DNA of 52,766 bases from Butyriboletus loyo (GCA_038093515.1 JBBPSI010000175.1:1-52766), one strand, 5' to 3'. Positions 10,278 through 23,473 are shown, counted from the stretch's first letter. Notes: generated from the letters alone by a model not told the origin. Numbers and translations: made by a program.

Positions 10278-12337
10278 ATGGGAGCCCTTTCTGCCATCGT
10301 GCTCCTTGGGACGCTTGCAGGCCTTTTCTCGACCTCCCGAGCTAGCAGTGCGAACTTAAGCTCAGGCTGTCTCTGCACCAGCGGCCAACCCTGCTGGCCC
10401 CCCGCTGCCACCTTCGCCCAACTCCAATCCCGGGTCTCCCAACCGCTGATCTACCCCCTCCCCACCTCCTCCTCATGCTACCCTGTCTCAGACCCATCCG
10501 GTAACTGCACCGACGTCCTCACGAACTGGTACGATGACGTCTGGCGCGCATCGCATCCCGGTTCGATGGAGATGGCCAATTACGAGACGTTCATGTTTCG
10601 GAACGGGTCGATCGCTGCGTGTTTTATGAATACGAGTATCACGGGGACGTGTGAACAGGGTCGGGTGTCTGTCATAGGTGTGGATGCGCGTTCGGTGGAG
10701 GATATACAAGCGGCGGTCAAGTTCGCGGTGCAGTATAGCCTGAAGCTGGTCGTCAAGAATACGGGGTAAGTCCAGTCGTACGCGGGTGCGGGCGAAAGGC
10801 ACATCGCGCACGTATGGTTCGTATCTGACGCACGATTGTGGGTCTAGCCATGATTTCGTTGGGCGTAGTGCAGCGCGGGGTTCGTTTATGGTGTGGACGC
10901 ATAATATGAAGAATATCACGTACGACGCGGCGTTCGTTGCACAGGGTGCGCCTGGGAACGAGACTTTTGAAGGTCGGTCGGTCGGTTTGAAGGGGTATCT
11001 TGGATTGTGTTCGTTGATGTACTTGTTTGTACAGCTATAACGCTCGATGCTGGCGTGCAGTTCTACGAAGCGTATGCTGCGGCAAACGATAATGGGCGTC
11101 TGATGGTTGGTGGCATCTCCCCGGGCGGCTCTATCGGTGCTGCTGGCGGATGGTTGGCGGGTGGAGGACATTCTCTTTTTTCGCCCAGCTATGGTCTTGG
11201 TAAAGTTCTTGTTGACGATCCTACTGAACACCGAGCTGATCGTCCCATGAAGGCGTCGACAACGCTTTGGAAATATCTGTCGTGCTTTCGACTGGTGAAT
11301 ACTTGACCACGAACGAGTATCAGAATCCAGATCTCTTCTGGGCCCTGCGCGGCGGCGGCGGCGGCACGTACGGGATCGTGACCTCGGTCACCTACCGCAC
11401 GTACCCGGCAGTGCCAGTCCAGACCTGGGCATGGACGGCAAATATCACCAATTCCTCTGTACTGCCAGAACTAGTCGAGGGGCTTTTGCGCTACCAAACC
11501 CAGTTTACGGATGATGGCTGGGGTGGCTACGGCACCATATCCAGCCAACAAGTCGCTTTTGGCTATGCGGCGCCGAATATGACCAACGAGACTGTCACCG
11601 CAACGACGCAGGGGTGGCTAAACTTTACGCAGTCCTTGGCGCCTTATGGGGTCGTGTCTGCGAGCGAGACATACTCTTTTTCATCTTGGTATGATGTTAT
11701 TGAGCTAGCGGTATCCAATAATGGGAGCGGGGGTGGTGGATATCTAGTGATCTCCTCTCGCCTCCTATCGCGGGACACAGTTGCGAATAACAGCCAAGTC
11801 GCGCAGCTGATCAGTAACTGGAATATGAGTTTCAAGTGCGTCATATTCGTATTTACTCTCTCTCGGAATAGCTGACGGTGATCCACGCAGTACCGTCGCT
11901 GGCGGCAGAGTGAGCCAGTTTAGCGCTGATTCTGCTGGATTAAATCCTGCGTGGCGAAATGCGGTCGTCGAGGCGGCTTACGGGGTATCTTGGGACGAGG
12001 ACACGTCGTCGACGGAGATTCAGGGTATGATCGAGCAACTCAAGGGGCAGATACAGGAGATGTATGATGCGACACCCAACGACGGTGCTTATTTCAACGA
12101 GGTGCGTCGCTGTTGCATGTCTAGCTGAGTACGTGGCTCACTGATATCTGTACCATGGCGATATTCGAATAGGCGTCTGCGTTCGAGGTCAACTGGCAGC
12201 AAACGTTTTTCGGTGCACACTACTCGACGTTGAAGAGCATCAAGGACAAGTATGATCCGTATCGGTTGTTCGTCGTTACGGAGGGGGTGGGGTCCGAGGA
12301 CTGGAACAAGGAGTTGACGTGTCGGTATGGGTCATGA
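10278..12337 (+). CDS. secreted FAD-dependent oxidase, BBE/VAO family (isoamyl-alcohol-oxidase-like)
   Basis: Six exons join in frame: 10278-10765, 10848-10972, 11035-11199, 11253-11835, 11891-12101, 12173-12337 (1737 nt, 578 aa). Residues 1-22 form a signal peptide ending at SRA. A Cys-rich N-terminal section ([12 protein letters not shown]) matches the fungal isoamyl-alcohol-oxidase-like group. The FAD-binding PCMH-type domain carries KNTGHDFVGRS, with His164 the likely flavin-linking residue, then [13 protein letters not shown] and SPSYGLG. The C-terminal BBE segment has [19 protein letters not shown]. Several NxS/T sites fit secretion. The second, cysteine, flavin anchor seen in bicovalent BBE enzymes is replaced by a Gly/Ser stretch, so mono-covalent or non-covalent FAD is expected. 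The substrate is unknown; alcohols, sugars or aromatic compounds are all possible. Confidence 0.88.
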
Positions 12338-13007
12338 GGGGCATGCTTTTTATTTTATATCGTTCTTCGCGCGTATTCCGCGTTATCTAAACTTTGCCGT
12401 GGCGGACCCGGGCTTCAAGTCGTGGTCCGTCGAGGTCATGTATCAAATTATCGTGGTTCCGGTTCATGGTGGCGAGATTGAGCCGCAAATGTGTCATTTA
12501 CGCCGAAGGATTCTGAGTGTTCCAAATCGTACACGTTGTGTCCTCGAGGCATCATTGCGTTGTGGCTGTAGCTGATCTTCCTGTTTCAGTGATGTGGCCT
12601 TCTCCTTGGCTGTGAGCCAGTGCCTCGTGTTCATATACTTTCAAGTCCTAGTACGTTCACAGAAAAACGTGCATCACTTTTCCGCCGACACACCGAGCCA
12701 GGTGTAGTATGTGAACACTACCTACTGGGGTGAGAGTTTGAGTTTGACTCACCCGAATAGAGTCAGAACACGGGGGCCTGCGCCTTGCGACTCGCCAGCA
12801 CCGTGTCCATACTCGACGCTTTTTGGTTTCTGGCAGACACCGGCGTGCGGGGCTCTACTTTCAACCGTAATCTGGCATCAAGCCATCCAACCGACCCCGA
12901 ACCCTTTCCGAGCTCGTATTCGTACCTCATACGTACCATGTGCGCCACCTATGTCCGATTCTTGCGGCGGCATCTCGGTTTTATTGAACCTTAGTCGATT
13001 CGCACAG
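12338..13007. other. intergenic; may hide the first exon of the AlkB-like gene
   Basis: Follows the FAD oxidase stop codon. Short open frames occur on both strands at 12711-13049, but none has a motif. The AlkB-like gene lacks an in-frame ATG after its first clear acceptor, so its first coding exon should lie in this stretch. I could not identify it. Confidence 0.35.
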
Positions 13008-14042
13008 GCCACGCAATGCACCACCTCCGAGGCTCGGAGTAGGCGATAGAATCGGCGAGGGCGATTCTGAACTCGTGCTCGACGTTCTCCCGTCGGATTT
13101 GGCAGAGGTCGCGTTTGAGAATATGAAGAAAGAGGTGGCATGGAAAGTCATGTATCATCGAGGTACGTCCGGCGCTGTCATACACACCGTCTGCGTGCGC
13201 TTATGTCGTACGATATTTCATTATTTAGGTGGGGAAGTGCCTCGAATGGTGGCAGTAGAGGGGGAGGTCGCTGCGGACGGAAGGTGAGCGAAACGAAAGG
13301 CCCATCATTACGGCCGACGGTGGTTTAAATTCATATATATCCTTTTTTTCCCCCTTCCTCGTCGAATAGTTTTCCAATATACCGGCATCCGGCGGACGAG
13401 TCCCCCGCACTTTGTCCATTTTCCCCAACGGTCACTCTGATCCGGGCGCATGTGGAAAAGGTGCTAGATCACCCGGTGAACCATGTTCTGATTCAGCTTT
13501 ATCGGAGCGGGGCAGATTACATATCAGAACATTCGGATAAGACGATCGACGTGGTCCGTGGGTCCAAGATTGTCAACGTCAGCCTTGGTGCACAACGCAT
13601 CATGACCCTGCGTTTGAAGCGAGACGGCGGTCAAAATGCGGGGCAAAGGGGTGTTGTTCGGCCGTCGCAGAAGATCCCACTCCCACACAACTCGGTGTTC
13701 GTGTTGGGATTGGAGACCAATGCCAAGTGGTTGCACGCGATCAATCACGACAAGCGACCAATACATTCCAAGTCCCCCGAAGAGCAGTTCATGAACGGGG
13801 AACGCATTAGCTTGACGTTTCGGCATATTGGGACGTTTCTTTCGGGGGACGAATCACGTATATATGGTCAGGGGGCCAAGAGCAAGAATAGGGAGGACGC
13901 ACAGCCTGTCGTGAACGGAACAGAAGAGGCTGCGATACTCCTTGAAGCATTTGGTAAGGAAAACCAACAGAGTGAATTCAATTGGGACGTAGTATATGGG
14001 GAAGGGTCTGACGTTCTTCATTTTACTCCGGGACGCGCGTGA
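13008..14042 (+). CDS. AlkB-like 2-oxoglutarate/Fe(II) dioxygenase (5' exon not located)
   Basis: Three exons are certain: 13008-13162 (after an acceptor at 13005-13007), 13229-13283 and 13370-14042, all in phase. The Fe(II) facial triad is visible: H and D in EHSDKTIDVVRGS, and the distal H in KWLHAINHDKR. The 2-oxoglutarate-binding arginine sits in GERISLTFRHIG. NVSLGAQRIMTLR is the core strand. The family demethylates alkylated DNA or RNA bases, or modifies proteins, and this fungal subgroup is little characterised. After the catalytic core a ~70-residue tail has no clear fold. An in-frame stop lies upstream (12985-12987) with no ATG between, so an upstream coding exon is needed; the true N-terminus is unresolved. 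Confidence 0.8.
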
Positions 14043-14713
14043 CGACTCGCATGGGTTAGTGGGGAACAAAGATGGATCGTCGCTGTATGAATGGAAGATG
14101 CTGTTATTGTTTTGTTTTTGATGCCTAGCAACGCTTGCGAGCGAGTTATGACACAACCCATCTTTTTTTTTTCAACTACCACCACTCATTGCTGCAAACC
14201 GCTATCGCTCTTTATTGTCACCATCCGCAACGCAGGTCGCTGCTCTTGGTGTTCGACGTGCACAGTCGCTCGTTACTGACACTCCAAATTTTTTCTGGCT
14301 GGCTATCTTTGTCCCGAGGTTATCGTAACTTGGACATTCATTTGATGGTAAGCGGAACCAGTTCATGTGTTCTTTCCTTTTTTGGATGCCAGGGGGTTGA
14401 GGTTTTTCAGGGCGAACGCGTGTTGATTTCTGTCGCGGGTTCTCCTTCCTTCCCCTGCTTCAGCTTTCTGCTGTTCACTTGCGGAAAGTCAGAGACACGA
14501 GGCTACTGATCGTGCTACACGAGGCTCCCTATTCTTGTCTCCCCCCCCATCATCTCTCCCCTCCGCGGTACTTATAATCTCTATTCTACCGTTAAAAAAT
14601 ACAACAACAAAAAAAATCCCATCTTCCCGAACGCGACACCGACGCTCTCCACGCCTTCACGAGCTCGCTTATTTTACTACCTCTTTGCATGATAAACTCA
14701 TTTCATTAACGAG
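14043..14713. other. intergenic; promoter side of the membrane-protein gene
   Basis: The last 200 bases are strongly pyrimidine-rich on the plus strand, a common feature upstream of filamentous fungal starts. An A-rich patch lies at about 14590-14620. No gene is supported. Confidence 0.35.
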
Positions 14714-17700
14714 ATGTCACGACTTCAGCCCAGCAGCTCCTCCGAGTCTCCCCAGAGCGCGTCTCTTGGACCGTCTGACCAACGCGGTGAACTCTCCGAA
14801 CAACCCTCTTCGTCTACCCACCCCAGGGCATCCGAAGGTTCGGAAGGTTATCCCTCCTGGCTCCCCAAGCGCCCTCCCCCACCGGATCCAGGCTCCACCG
14901 TTCACTCATTCAATGGCCGATACACGCCCGGGCTTACCCCCATTGAACCCTTCGGCATCGGTCGCAAGCCCACTCCACGTTCTATCCGTGTCGTCAGCCT
15001 TCAGGATGCCATCCAGCCTGGTCGGGACCATCGCGATATCACAGAACAGACGCGGTTCAGTAACCCACTGCGCCCCCGCGTCTGGTCCCGCGCGATGACT
15101 GCTAGGATGAGTCCAACATTGGTGTCCGCTGCGATCCGTGCCCAAGACCGCGTTCGTCCAAAATTCAAATCAAACGGTCTCCATCCCGAACTCCTGCGAA
15201 ACCCAACCCTCTTGGCTAAACTCTACTTTTACTCATTTCCCTTCCTCACGTTTTATCATATTCTGCTGCAAACCTTCTTTGACTTCAATGCTGTATTTAT
15301 TTTGCTGCAGTGCGTGTCTTTCGTTCATGTTATTTGTTGCTTTCGTACTCACCGTGACTGCTAGGGTCGCAGAGCATCCCAATCCGACAGCACCTGGTGT
15401 GTCGGGATCTGGAAAGAATTGGGCGCTCGGCGCAACGGCTTATATAGCTTGTTGGCTGGTTGGAGTTTTCATGGTATTTGTGCTTTATGAGCTTGTTTAT
15501 TCCTTCTACCGTCGATGGCGCGTTAGTAAGTGTCTCTCGCCCTTGTCTTCGTAGAGAACCGTTCACTAAGACTATTCCAGAACGACCGCGCATCATTCCA
15601 CTCTATTTTTCGTCCTCTGCATTCAGTCTCACCTGCATGACGTCGTACACCAACTTTTGCTTCATGCAGTACATCCGATACTCAGCCTTCTTTGGGGAAA
15701 ACGGTGGCCTCCGTGATGGTCTCGCCGAAATGTTCTGGTTTTATTCACAGAACTTGCCCACCGTCGCGCTCCTCTTACCTCGAGCGGGTCTCTGCGTCGC
15801 ATTGCTCTTGTCATTCTCATCTGCGAACCCGGAATACCTTGATTTGATCGAAGCTGGCTTCAACGGTCGAGATACGACCTTCTTCCGCGCGTCTAGCGGC
15901 ACGCTGACGGATTACGCCCGCGGCGTCTTGCTCGCCAATGCTGCGTGGACAGCATGGCGTGCGCTCGTCCTTCTCATCAGCTGGTATGTTTACTCTCACC
16001 TCGGCTGGTGCCTCACTTACACTCATTACTACCTAGGATCGGCCTATGGATCTTGAGCGGTCAGGGCTGCGCGGGACTCTGTGGTCCCCGTTTTAGATGG
16101 GAGGAAGAAGATCGCGAAAAGACCTGGTCCATTTACAGTGATGGCGCCGAGGACGTCGACGCGCTTCCCTGGAGCTGGAGGGCGTGTACGTGTCTGCGCA
16201 TCCAAGAAGCATTTGACTTCTGTCTCACGGTCAAGCCGCCTGCGCGGTGGAGCACGGTCACGACGAAGAAAGAAGAAGCAGAAGGGGAGGAGTTGCCTGG
16301 CGTACCGACCGAGCCAACCTTTGAAGTCGAACAGGTGTTGGCGGCCGTAGGATTACCCTCTGTTCCGGCGCCTGCGCGCCGAGGTGCGCTTTCGGATGAC
16401 TTGTTTGCACATCCAAGGGTGGGCTGGGAGGCAGGTGTTGCGCCTTTGTCGCTGCCCGAGTTGTCGGATATCATTCCCAAGGTGGTCAAACGATCATCCA
16501 AGGATCGGGAGATCGCAGGTCCTTCGGCGCCGTTGATGAAGTTGCCGTACCCGTTCGCGGGGTATGGTGCGCAGGTGTCGTCAAAGGATCAAATACCGTT
16601 CCCACCTTCCCCTGGTTCACGAAAAGAAAAGCGTAGATCCCAGGTCTCGAGTGGCTCCGAAGCTAAGCAATCTACTGGACTCAAGCAAGCAGAGGAAGAG
16701 GCCAAAGAGGAGGACGTTGAAGAGCAGGAGGAGGAAGAGGAAGAGGAAGGGCAGGAGGAGGAGGAGGAGGGAGAGGAAGAGATGGAAGATAGCAGTGAGG
16801 CCCACCCACGCACCTCTGGCTCTATGTCTAGTCTTGGCCAGCCCATCCACTCCCGTTATCCTTTCCAATTCCGTCGCCCACATACCCGCGGCGCGTCCGT
16901 GTCCTCGAGTGCTATGACACATTCTACCCCTCAAAAGGACGCCTCGCCCTCGTCGAATTCACTCTCCGCGCATTCGAGATCCACACAGTCGACCGGGAAC
17001 GGAGAGACGTCCGATTCGCCCATGTCGCAAACGATGGGTGGCTCCGTGATGTCAAGTCCTACGTCTGGATATGGTAGTCCGATACCTATGCCTCCTCGTC
17101 ATCCTCAACCCGGTCGAGGACGTGCCCGTGCTGGAACTATGCCTGCATGGCCAACCTCGCCTTCGCCGGTCATGTTCCCAGGGCGGATCCCTCCTAGGAT
17201 TCGTACTGACAGCGAGACCACCGACCACATGCCAGGCGGCTACGAGTCTTTCTTGAGCGAGGAACTAGACGAAGACGAAGAGGTCGACGATGCATCAGAA
17301 GAGCCCCAGATGATGGAGCAACCCGAACCAGAGGGTCCCCATGAAGTGGCAGAAGGCGAAGACAGCGTGGGTCTACTGGGCGTTCCCCCGCGCAGCCCAC
17401 GTTCATCCAACGTAAGCAGCCGACGTCGACGTGGACGCCGCAGCTCCCAGTCTGGCTCGCAATCGCGACAAAACTCGGTGTCTTCAAGGTCTAGAGCGGG
17501 GTCTGCCGTCCGCTCGCGCGCGCAGTCACTCATCCATAGTCTGGGAAACGCGTCGCGGTCATCGGTCGACCTCGTGCAGTCGATACGCAGCCGTGCCAAC
17601 TCGTCGATGGCAAGACTCGAGGAAGACATGGTGTCCACGTCTGATTCGGGTTCGCGTTCGCGTTCCGGGAGTGCGTCGCATGCCAGTAGCAGTCATGAAA

Positions 17701-18053
17701 ATTACACATTCGGTCAGCCCATGTTGTCACCGATGCGTCAGACGTCGTCCCAGGGCCTACGCACAGCCGCCTCGAACGTGTCCATTTCGGCGCCGTCGGA
17801 GGCTACGACCTCGAGATTGACGGCGCGTGAAGAATCGCAGTCACGTGAACGTGAGACGGAGAGAGCGGGAATCGCTATTCCCTCACCGAGGAACGATGCG
17901 AGTCAACCCGATATCAGTACTGCAGCGCAATCCTTCATTACTGCGCCAGCGACGATCACAGGGACGTCCGAGTCGGGCGTGCCAGTATCGTCGAGTTGGG
18001 CGGACGCGACGCACATGGTTGACAGGCCAGACACGACGTGGCGGCCTATATGA
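14714..18053 (+). CDS. multi-pass membrane protein with long acidic and Ser/Arg-rich tail
   Basis: Four exons join in frame: 14714-15309, 15365-15525, 15581-15983, 16037-18053 (3177 nt, 1058 aa). Residues 1-165 are Ser/Pro-rich and probably cytosolic. Five to six hydrophobic segments follow in residues ~165-400, for example FLTFYHILLQTFFDFNAVF, WLVGVFMVFVLYELVYSF and RALVLLISWIGLWIL. The remaining ~650 residues are soluble and disordered. They include a Glu-rich tract (about 16690-16790) and a Ser/Arg-dipeptide-rich region (about 17400-17560) resembling phosphorylated tails. I do not recognise the family; it does not match transporter signatures I know. Candidates are a nuclear-envelope or ER scaffold, but that is inference. 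Confidence 0.8.
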
Positions 18054-19343
18054 GCGGCCTTTTTTCTTTTTGACAATCGACACCGGTATCTATCCCAATC
18101 TCCGTATTTCCATCGTGTGGCGTGCCCCGCAAGTCTTGGATATTAAACAATCATACGGACGGTCGGATTCAGTTTTTTTTTTTTTGTTATCCTATTTTCC
18201 TTCTCTTCATCGTGACGTGATTGCGCATTAACATCCTTCAGCATCGTATTACTAACCTTATCCCGTACATTCATCATTCGTCTCATTCTCATCTTCCGTA
18301 CATCCATTCTTGACCGCACGCAAGCCATGTTCTTTACCCCTCCTCCCCGCTTTTTTCCGCCTTGCACTTTCAGTCGCTGTTTTTTTTTTTACTGTTGTCG
18401 TCGTTACGTGCATCGACTTTCATCCGTACTATGATCGTGTTCATGTGCTGCCGACATGGTAAATGCCCCACACTTGTTGCTCAAACCCTCCTACCGCCCG
18501 ACTACTGCCTGAGCGATTCAGACCCTGCGTGCGCGTACGAAATAGTCATTTTTGGAGGGAGATGGGCATACTTCGCGTACAGACAGGCCGAGAAAATCGT
18601 GACTGTCGATCGCCCGAGTGACAAGTCGTATGTATCCGAGAACCATCGACTGGTTTCGGACGTACAAATTACCAGGTATCGCGGCGGCTCGTGCTGCTCT
18701 CTGCGTTCCATGAGAGTGCTCTGGGCCATAATGCATTAATGCCTCGAGTCATCGATACATGTACACCTTGGAAGGATCCTATATACATTCCTATTTTTTT
18801 TCCGTTCTTTCCTATCACCATCCAGAACAGCTAACCTCCTGAATCTGAATCTCAGAATCAGAGTCAGATCTCCAAAAACAAGAAAGAAAGAAAAAAAAGA
18901 AAAGAAAAGTCACGTCGGCGTCGGCGTCGCTCATCAAATTAATCATATATCAGGGAACGAAAGAAAACCAAGGGAGAGGGAGAGGGAGAGATGGACCTCC
19001 GAGAGTAAATAATTACGTGTAGGTTGTAGCGATAGGAAGAAAACCGAGACCGTGTGTCATAATGTCATACCTATGCCATCTTGTTTCTGCCCAGATCAGT
19101 CACGAGGAGGAATCGATGGACACTCCATGGAAAAACTATGAAGCGAATAAGAGAAGAGGAGAGCGCGAGCGAGCGAGAAAGAACAATAATATATCACAGA
19201 TGTACGGATGGAAAGCATATTATCGCCGCCAGGGGTCGTGCACTGCAATGATTGCTTCAAAAAAGGCAAGGAGAAAGGAATGAGAAATTAAAGAGGGGGG
19301 GGGGGAAACACAAAAACGGGATGGAACGAAATGAAACACCACA
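18054..19343. other. intergenic between two convergent genes
   Basis: The space holds the 3' ends of the membrane protein (+) and the kinase (-). It contains T-rich tracts (18172-18185, 18380-18391) and A/G-rich low-complexity sequence (18880-18990, 19295-19308). These look like terminator or UTR sequence. No gene is supported. Confidence 0.4.
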
Positions 19344-22300
19344 TCACAACTTGAGCTCCGTCAACACTCTCCTCGCCAACATCTGGTACTGCCACCCATC
19401 CCCGCCCGCTCTCCGAAACTGAATCCCGTGGAGCGGTAACCATGGGACCTATATACACAAGATGCGTTATCATCCATGACAGTGAGCCGAATGACAAAAG
19501 TACGCCAGCACCCACCTTGATAATATTAATCTCGAACCGAACCGACATCTGATTTGCGCCTATCATTTCGAACACTTCTCGGTCCACTTCACCCGTGGGG
19601 AACGGTGCCAACGTTGGCCGTGGCGTTTGTGGTGGCGGTGGTACTTGCATCTGCGGCGTCGTACCAAAGTCTCTTGGTATTGGCGGCAAGATCTTGCTCT
19701 TGGTCGGCGAATGCGAACGCAACGTCTGAGGCTCATCCAAAGGTGACCCTACCGTCGTCGTCGTCCCGTTCATCTCCTGGTGCCGTGACCCATCAGCAAG
19801 AACCGTATGCGCCGTCGACGACACGTTGAAAAACGACGATGAGCCACTACTTGGCGTTGCACTCAATACCGTTCCAACCGAGGGTCGATTTGGTAGATCT
19901 TTTTCGGGTGTTGTTAATTCGGGCTCTTTCTCTTTGATACTTTCCCGATCACGTGACTTGACACCAAAGGAGAGTTTCGACGCTTTCTTGACCAACGAAC
20001 GAGGGGTTTTGCCGGTTTCGTTAGAGCCTGACGATCCGCGTCGACGATGGTTACTAGGGCGGGATTGTACACTCTCGGGCACAGACGAAATGTCTATGGA
20101 CGGTATGTGAATGCATTCGAATCCACTCTTGGTTTCGCGGTATTGGACCTGCATGCGATCGAGAACCTTCTTGATGTCCGCCTTGAGAACCGAAGGTGAT
20201 TTCGTCGACGTCGTGGAGACGCTGTAAAACATGCTGTTTCAGCGTTGCCGACCATGAAGAAGATAATCACGTACCTGAACAACCCTTTCAAGTGAACGGG
20301 TTTGAAGTCCTTGTCCACGTGGGGAGCATCCCTAAAGCTCTCGTCCCGCGAATCAGACGTCTCGTGCTCCGCATTCTCCTCGACTTCTTCCGTTCGCCCG
20401 AACTGGCTCACTGCCACCGGTCGCCCACTGCTCATTCCGTATCCCGTCGAAGGTCGTCGATGTCGGCCAATCGAACCAAGACTCGGGAGCAACGTACCCC
20501 CCGTACTGCTCCGTCGTTCATGACGTATCGCCCGGCCCTGTGGATCCAGAATCGTCGCCGCCCGCCGATGTGTATGCGACAACGGCTGACTCTGACTTGT
20601 AGACAGTGGTGGCGGCGAAAACGTACTCTGCCGCCGACCCTCCGACTCTGCACCATTCTTCGCATGAAATATGTCAACCGCGTGCGACCGCTTCTCCGCC
20701 TCCGTATCTGTCGCAGCCTTAAGCGGTACACCCCCTACGATCGTCGTTCGTTTGCCAATGCTTCCTTGTCCCCGCTTCCCATCTTCCCCGCGCCCACCAC
20801 CACCCAATAACGTCCCGAACCGCTTTACAAGCGTCGCACCTGTCGCGAGCGGCCCATCATGCACACCCCGTTCGTCCTCGCCGACAATCCTCTCCTTGGC
20901 TGCCGCAAAGTGGCCAACCTCTGGACCAGCTGTATGAGGCATTGGCATATCTTCTGCCAGTTCTTCCACGGGTTTTTCCGTCCCTCCAAATACGCCCAAG
21001 CCACGCAAAACGGTCGGACGTTGGCTGAGACTGTGACTACGACGATGTGTCGATGCGGGTGGCGCACGAGGCAGGGCTGTGCCGGTGGTGGGTGTCGTTG
21101 GAATGGCAGAGACGTCGACCCGTTTCGTTGTTGGTTGTGGCGATGGCGGGAGCCCAACATCACGCGCCCTCGGTTGTCCATGAAACGTCGCAGCGGTAGG
21201 CGACGCCGTGGCAGATGCTGCATCGTAGGACATGCCAGAGTAGTGTGATGTTTCTGGTGCTGGCAGCCGGGGAAGAGGCATACTGTAGTCGGCCCTGGCG
21301 GAGACGGGCGTGACAAGTGATTGTGGTTCTCGCTTGGCGAGCTGGGATTGCGCCTTGGCGCCATACGCATTCGGGATACCCTCGTCGACGGCGGTTACGC
21401 CGGGAACGGCACCGGATTGGATGGATATCTGAGAACTGGCAAAGTGACCGGGACCATACACGCGTTCGCGCTCCAGCTTCTCCCGAGCGAGGTAGTACAT
21501 GGAAATAAGTGGATGGAACCCACGCGTAGGATCCATAGGTTCACGGCTGGCATCAGCGATCGAGAGATGCGACTGAGAGTTAGGTAGGGAATGGGATGGG
21601 GTCGTTGGTGGCGAAGAGCCGGGCGAAAATAACTTCCGACGGTAAAAGTCGAACCCTGAGAACCGTTTAGATTTCTTGGATGGGGTCAAACCATCCTTGT
21701 GAATGTTGGACGAGGAACCGTCAAAGGAGACGGCGAGAGAGGAGTTGGAAAAAGATTCACCCCAGCGATCACCATTTCGACCTCGTTTCCTATCCCAAGC
21801 GGCAACTGTGCGAATGTAGGCTTCGGACTCCAGGACTGCGACCAGCTTGCGCTCAATCTCCTCCTCAGTGCCAAACTCGAAGCCCTTCATGCCTCCGATG
21901 ACCTGCCGGTCGAGGTCGTCCACACGAAGAGGTTCCCGATGGACGAGATGAGAGTCGGGTGGTCCGCTAAATCCACGAACCATCCATGGGTGCTCGAGTA
22001 CCTCGGCCAATGAAGCACGTGCCGCAGGGTTGGTGACGAGCATCCGCGATAATAAGTGTTTGCATTCTGTTCATGTGATCAGCAACGACCGATGTCCCCA
22101 GGACATTGACGCACCAGCACTCAACCAGACTGGATATTCGACAAATCCACGCTTGATCTTTGCGTGCAACGCTGGCATGCTTTGATCGTCAAAGGGAACC
22201 TTGCCACAGACAAGGACATAGAGGACGACGCCAAAACTCCAAACATCGACCTCGGGACCGGTATAAACTTTAGCATTCAATAACTCGGGGGCTGCAAAGT

Positions 22301-23473
22301 ATAATGAACCGCAGAAAGTAGAAAGACGTTCAGCAGGGTCATATAAATTTGAGAGTCCGAAATCGATAATCTTGATATTGCCGGTCTCTGATATAAGTAT
22401 GTTCTCGATTTTAAGGTCTGATGGAGGGATGCATGAATATGAGACACGTGGAGCAGTAACAAGATGGACTTACCACGATGAACCACACTATTGCGGTGAC
22501 AATAGTCAAGTGCACTCCCAATCTGGCGAGCAAACTTGCGTGCGACACGTTCGCGCAGTCGACCGTGGCTGATGATGTAGTCGAGCATCTGACCACCGCT
22601 CACATATTCAAAAACCATATAATAATGATGTTGATGGATGATCATTTCGCGCATGCCGCAGATATAGGGATGGTGCAGAAGCATGGATAAAGCGGCCTCG
22701 CGGATGGTCCTGATCTCCTTGGAAGCATCTTTGGAAGCCTGCTTTGCGATAGCCTCTGGAGAAGCGTTTGAACCGTTGGGAAGGGATGTGGAAGGGTGTA
22801 CACGGGGAAGGATTTTTATAGCGAGCTAGTGAGGAAACAAAAGATGACAAGACGACAGGAATGAGCGAGGCGCGCGTAGAGGGGTGTTCTGAAGACGACA
22901 GACCTTTTCTTCCGTAACATTATGAAGCGCGAGCTTGACTTTGCCCATGCTACCTGCGCCGAGGGTCTTAGTGAGGGTATAGTCGCCGAGGACTCTGTTT
23001 GCGCTGCGGGACTGCTTCGATGTAGAGCCATCTCTGTGTTGGCGGTGTTTCTGGTCGGACATGGGCTGTCTGTCGCGATCGGAAGAGCTTGTTTGTGGGG
23101 AGGTGCTGTAGGATTGCGGGGGCATAGAGACAGGCCGAGGTTTGGGGGTCGACGGTGCCCTCGTGGACAGTGCGGGGAGAGGGCGTGGGATGGCCGTCAC
23201 TGTTGAGGAGAACGTTAGAGAATGTGTTGTTGTTGTTGTAGCCGTCGTCGTGACCGTCGTTGAGGTCGCTGGCGAGGACGGCGAGGGAGAGGGAGGATGA
23301 GAGTCGTTGTCGGATGGGTGTGGCTGAGTACTAGGCGCAGCCGAGTTGATGGGCAAGTCAAACTCGAACCCTCCTTGAGCTACTCTTCCATATGACGGCG
23401 TGGTGTCCAACCCATTTTCCTCAGGAACTTGGCCCAACACCGTCGCGACTGGGCCTGGGTAGAACGCCGCCAT
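19344..23473 (-). CDS. KIN1: Kin1/MARK-family Ser/Thr polarity kinase with C-terminal KA1 domain
   Basis: Six exons join in frame: 22904-23473, 22474-22825, 22115-22417, 20275-22066, 19516-20221, 19344-19448 (3828 nt, 1275 aa). Residues 1-160 are Ser/Thr/Pro-rich. The kinase domain starts near 164: glycine loop LGAGSMGKV (172-179), ATP lysine K194 (AIK), HRDLKIEN (D308 catalytic), DFG 326-328, and activation loop [13 protein letters not shown] with T341 as the expected LKB1-type phosphosite. It ends with LEHPWM. A ~700-residue disordered spacer follows, then a KA1 domain ([28 protein letters not shown]) that binds acidic membranes and can inhibit the kinase. This order is diagnostic of Kin1/MARK/PAR-1 kinases, which control cell polarity, septation and exocytosis. 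All catalytic residues are intact. Confidence 0.93.
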
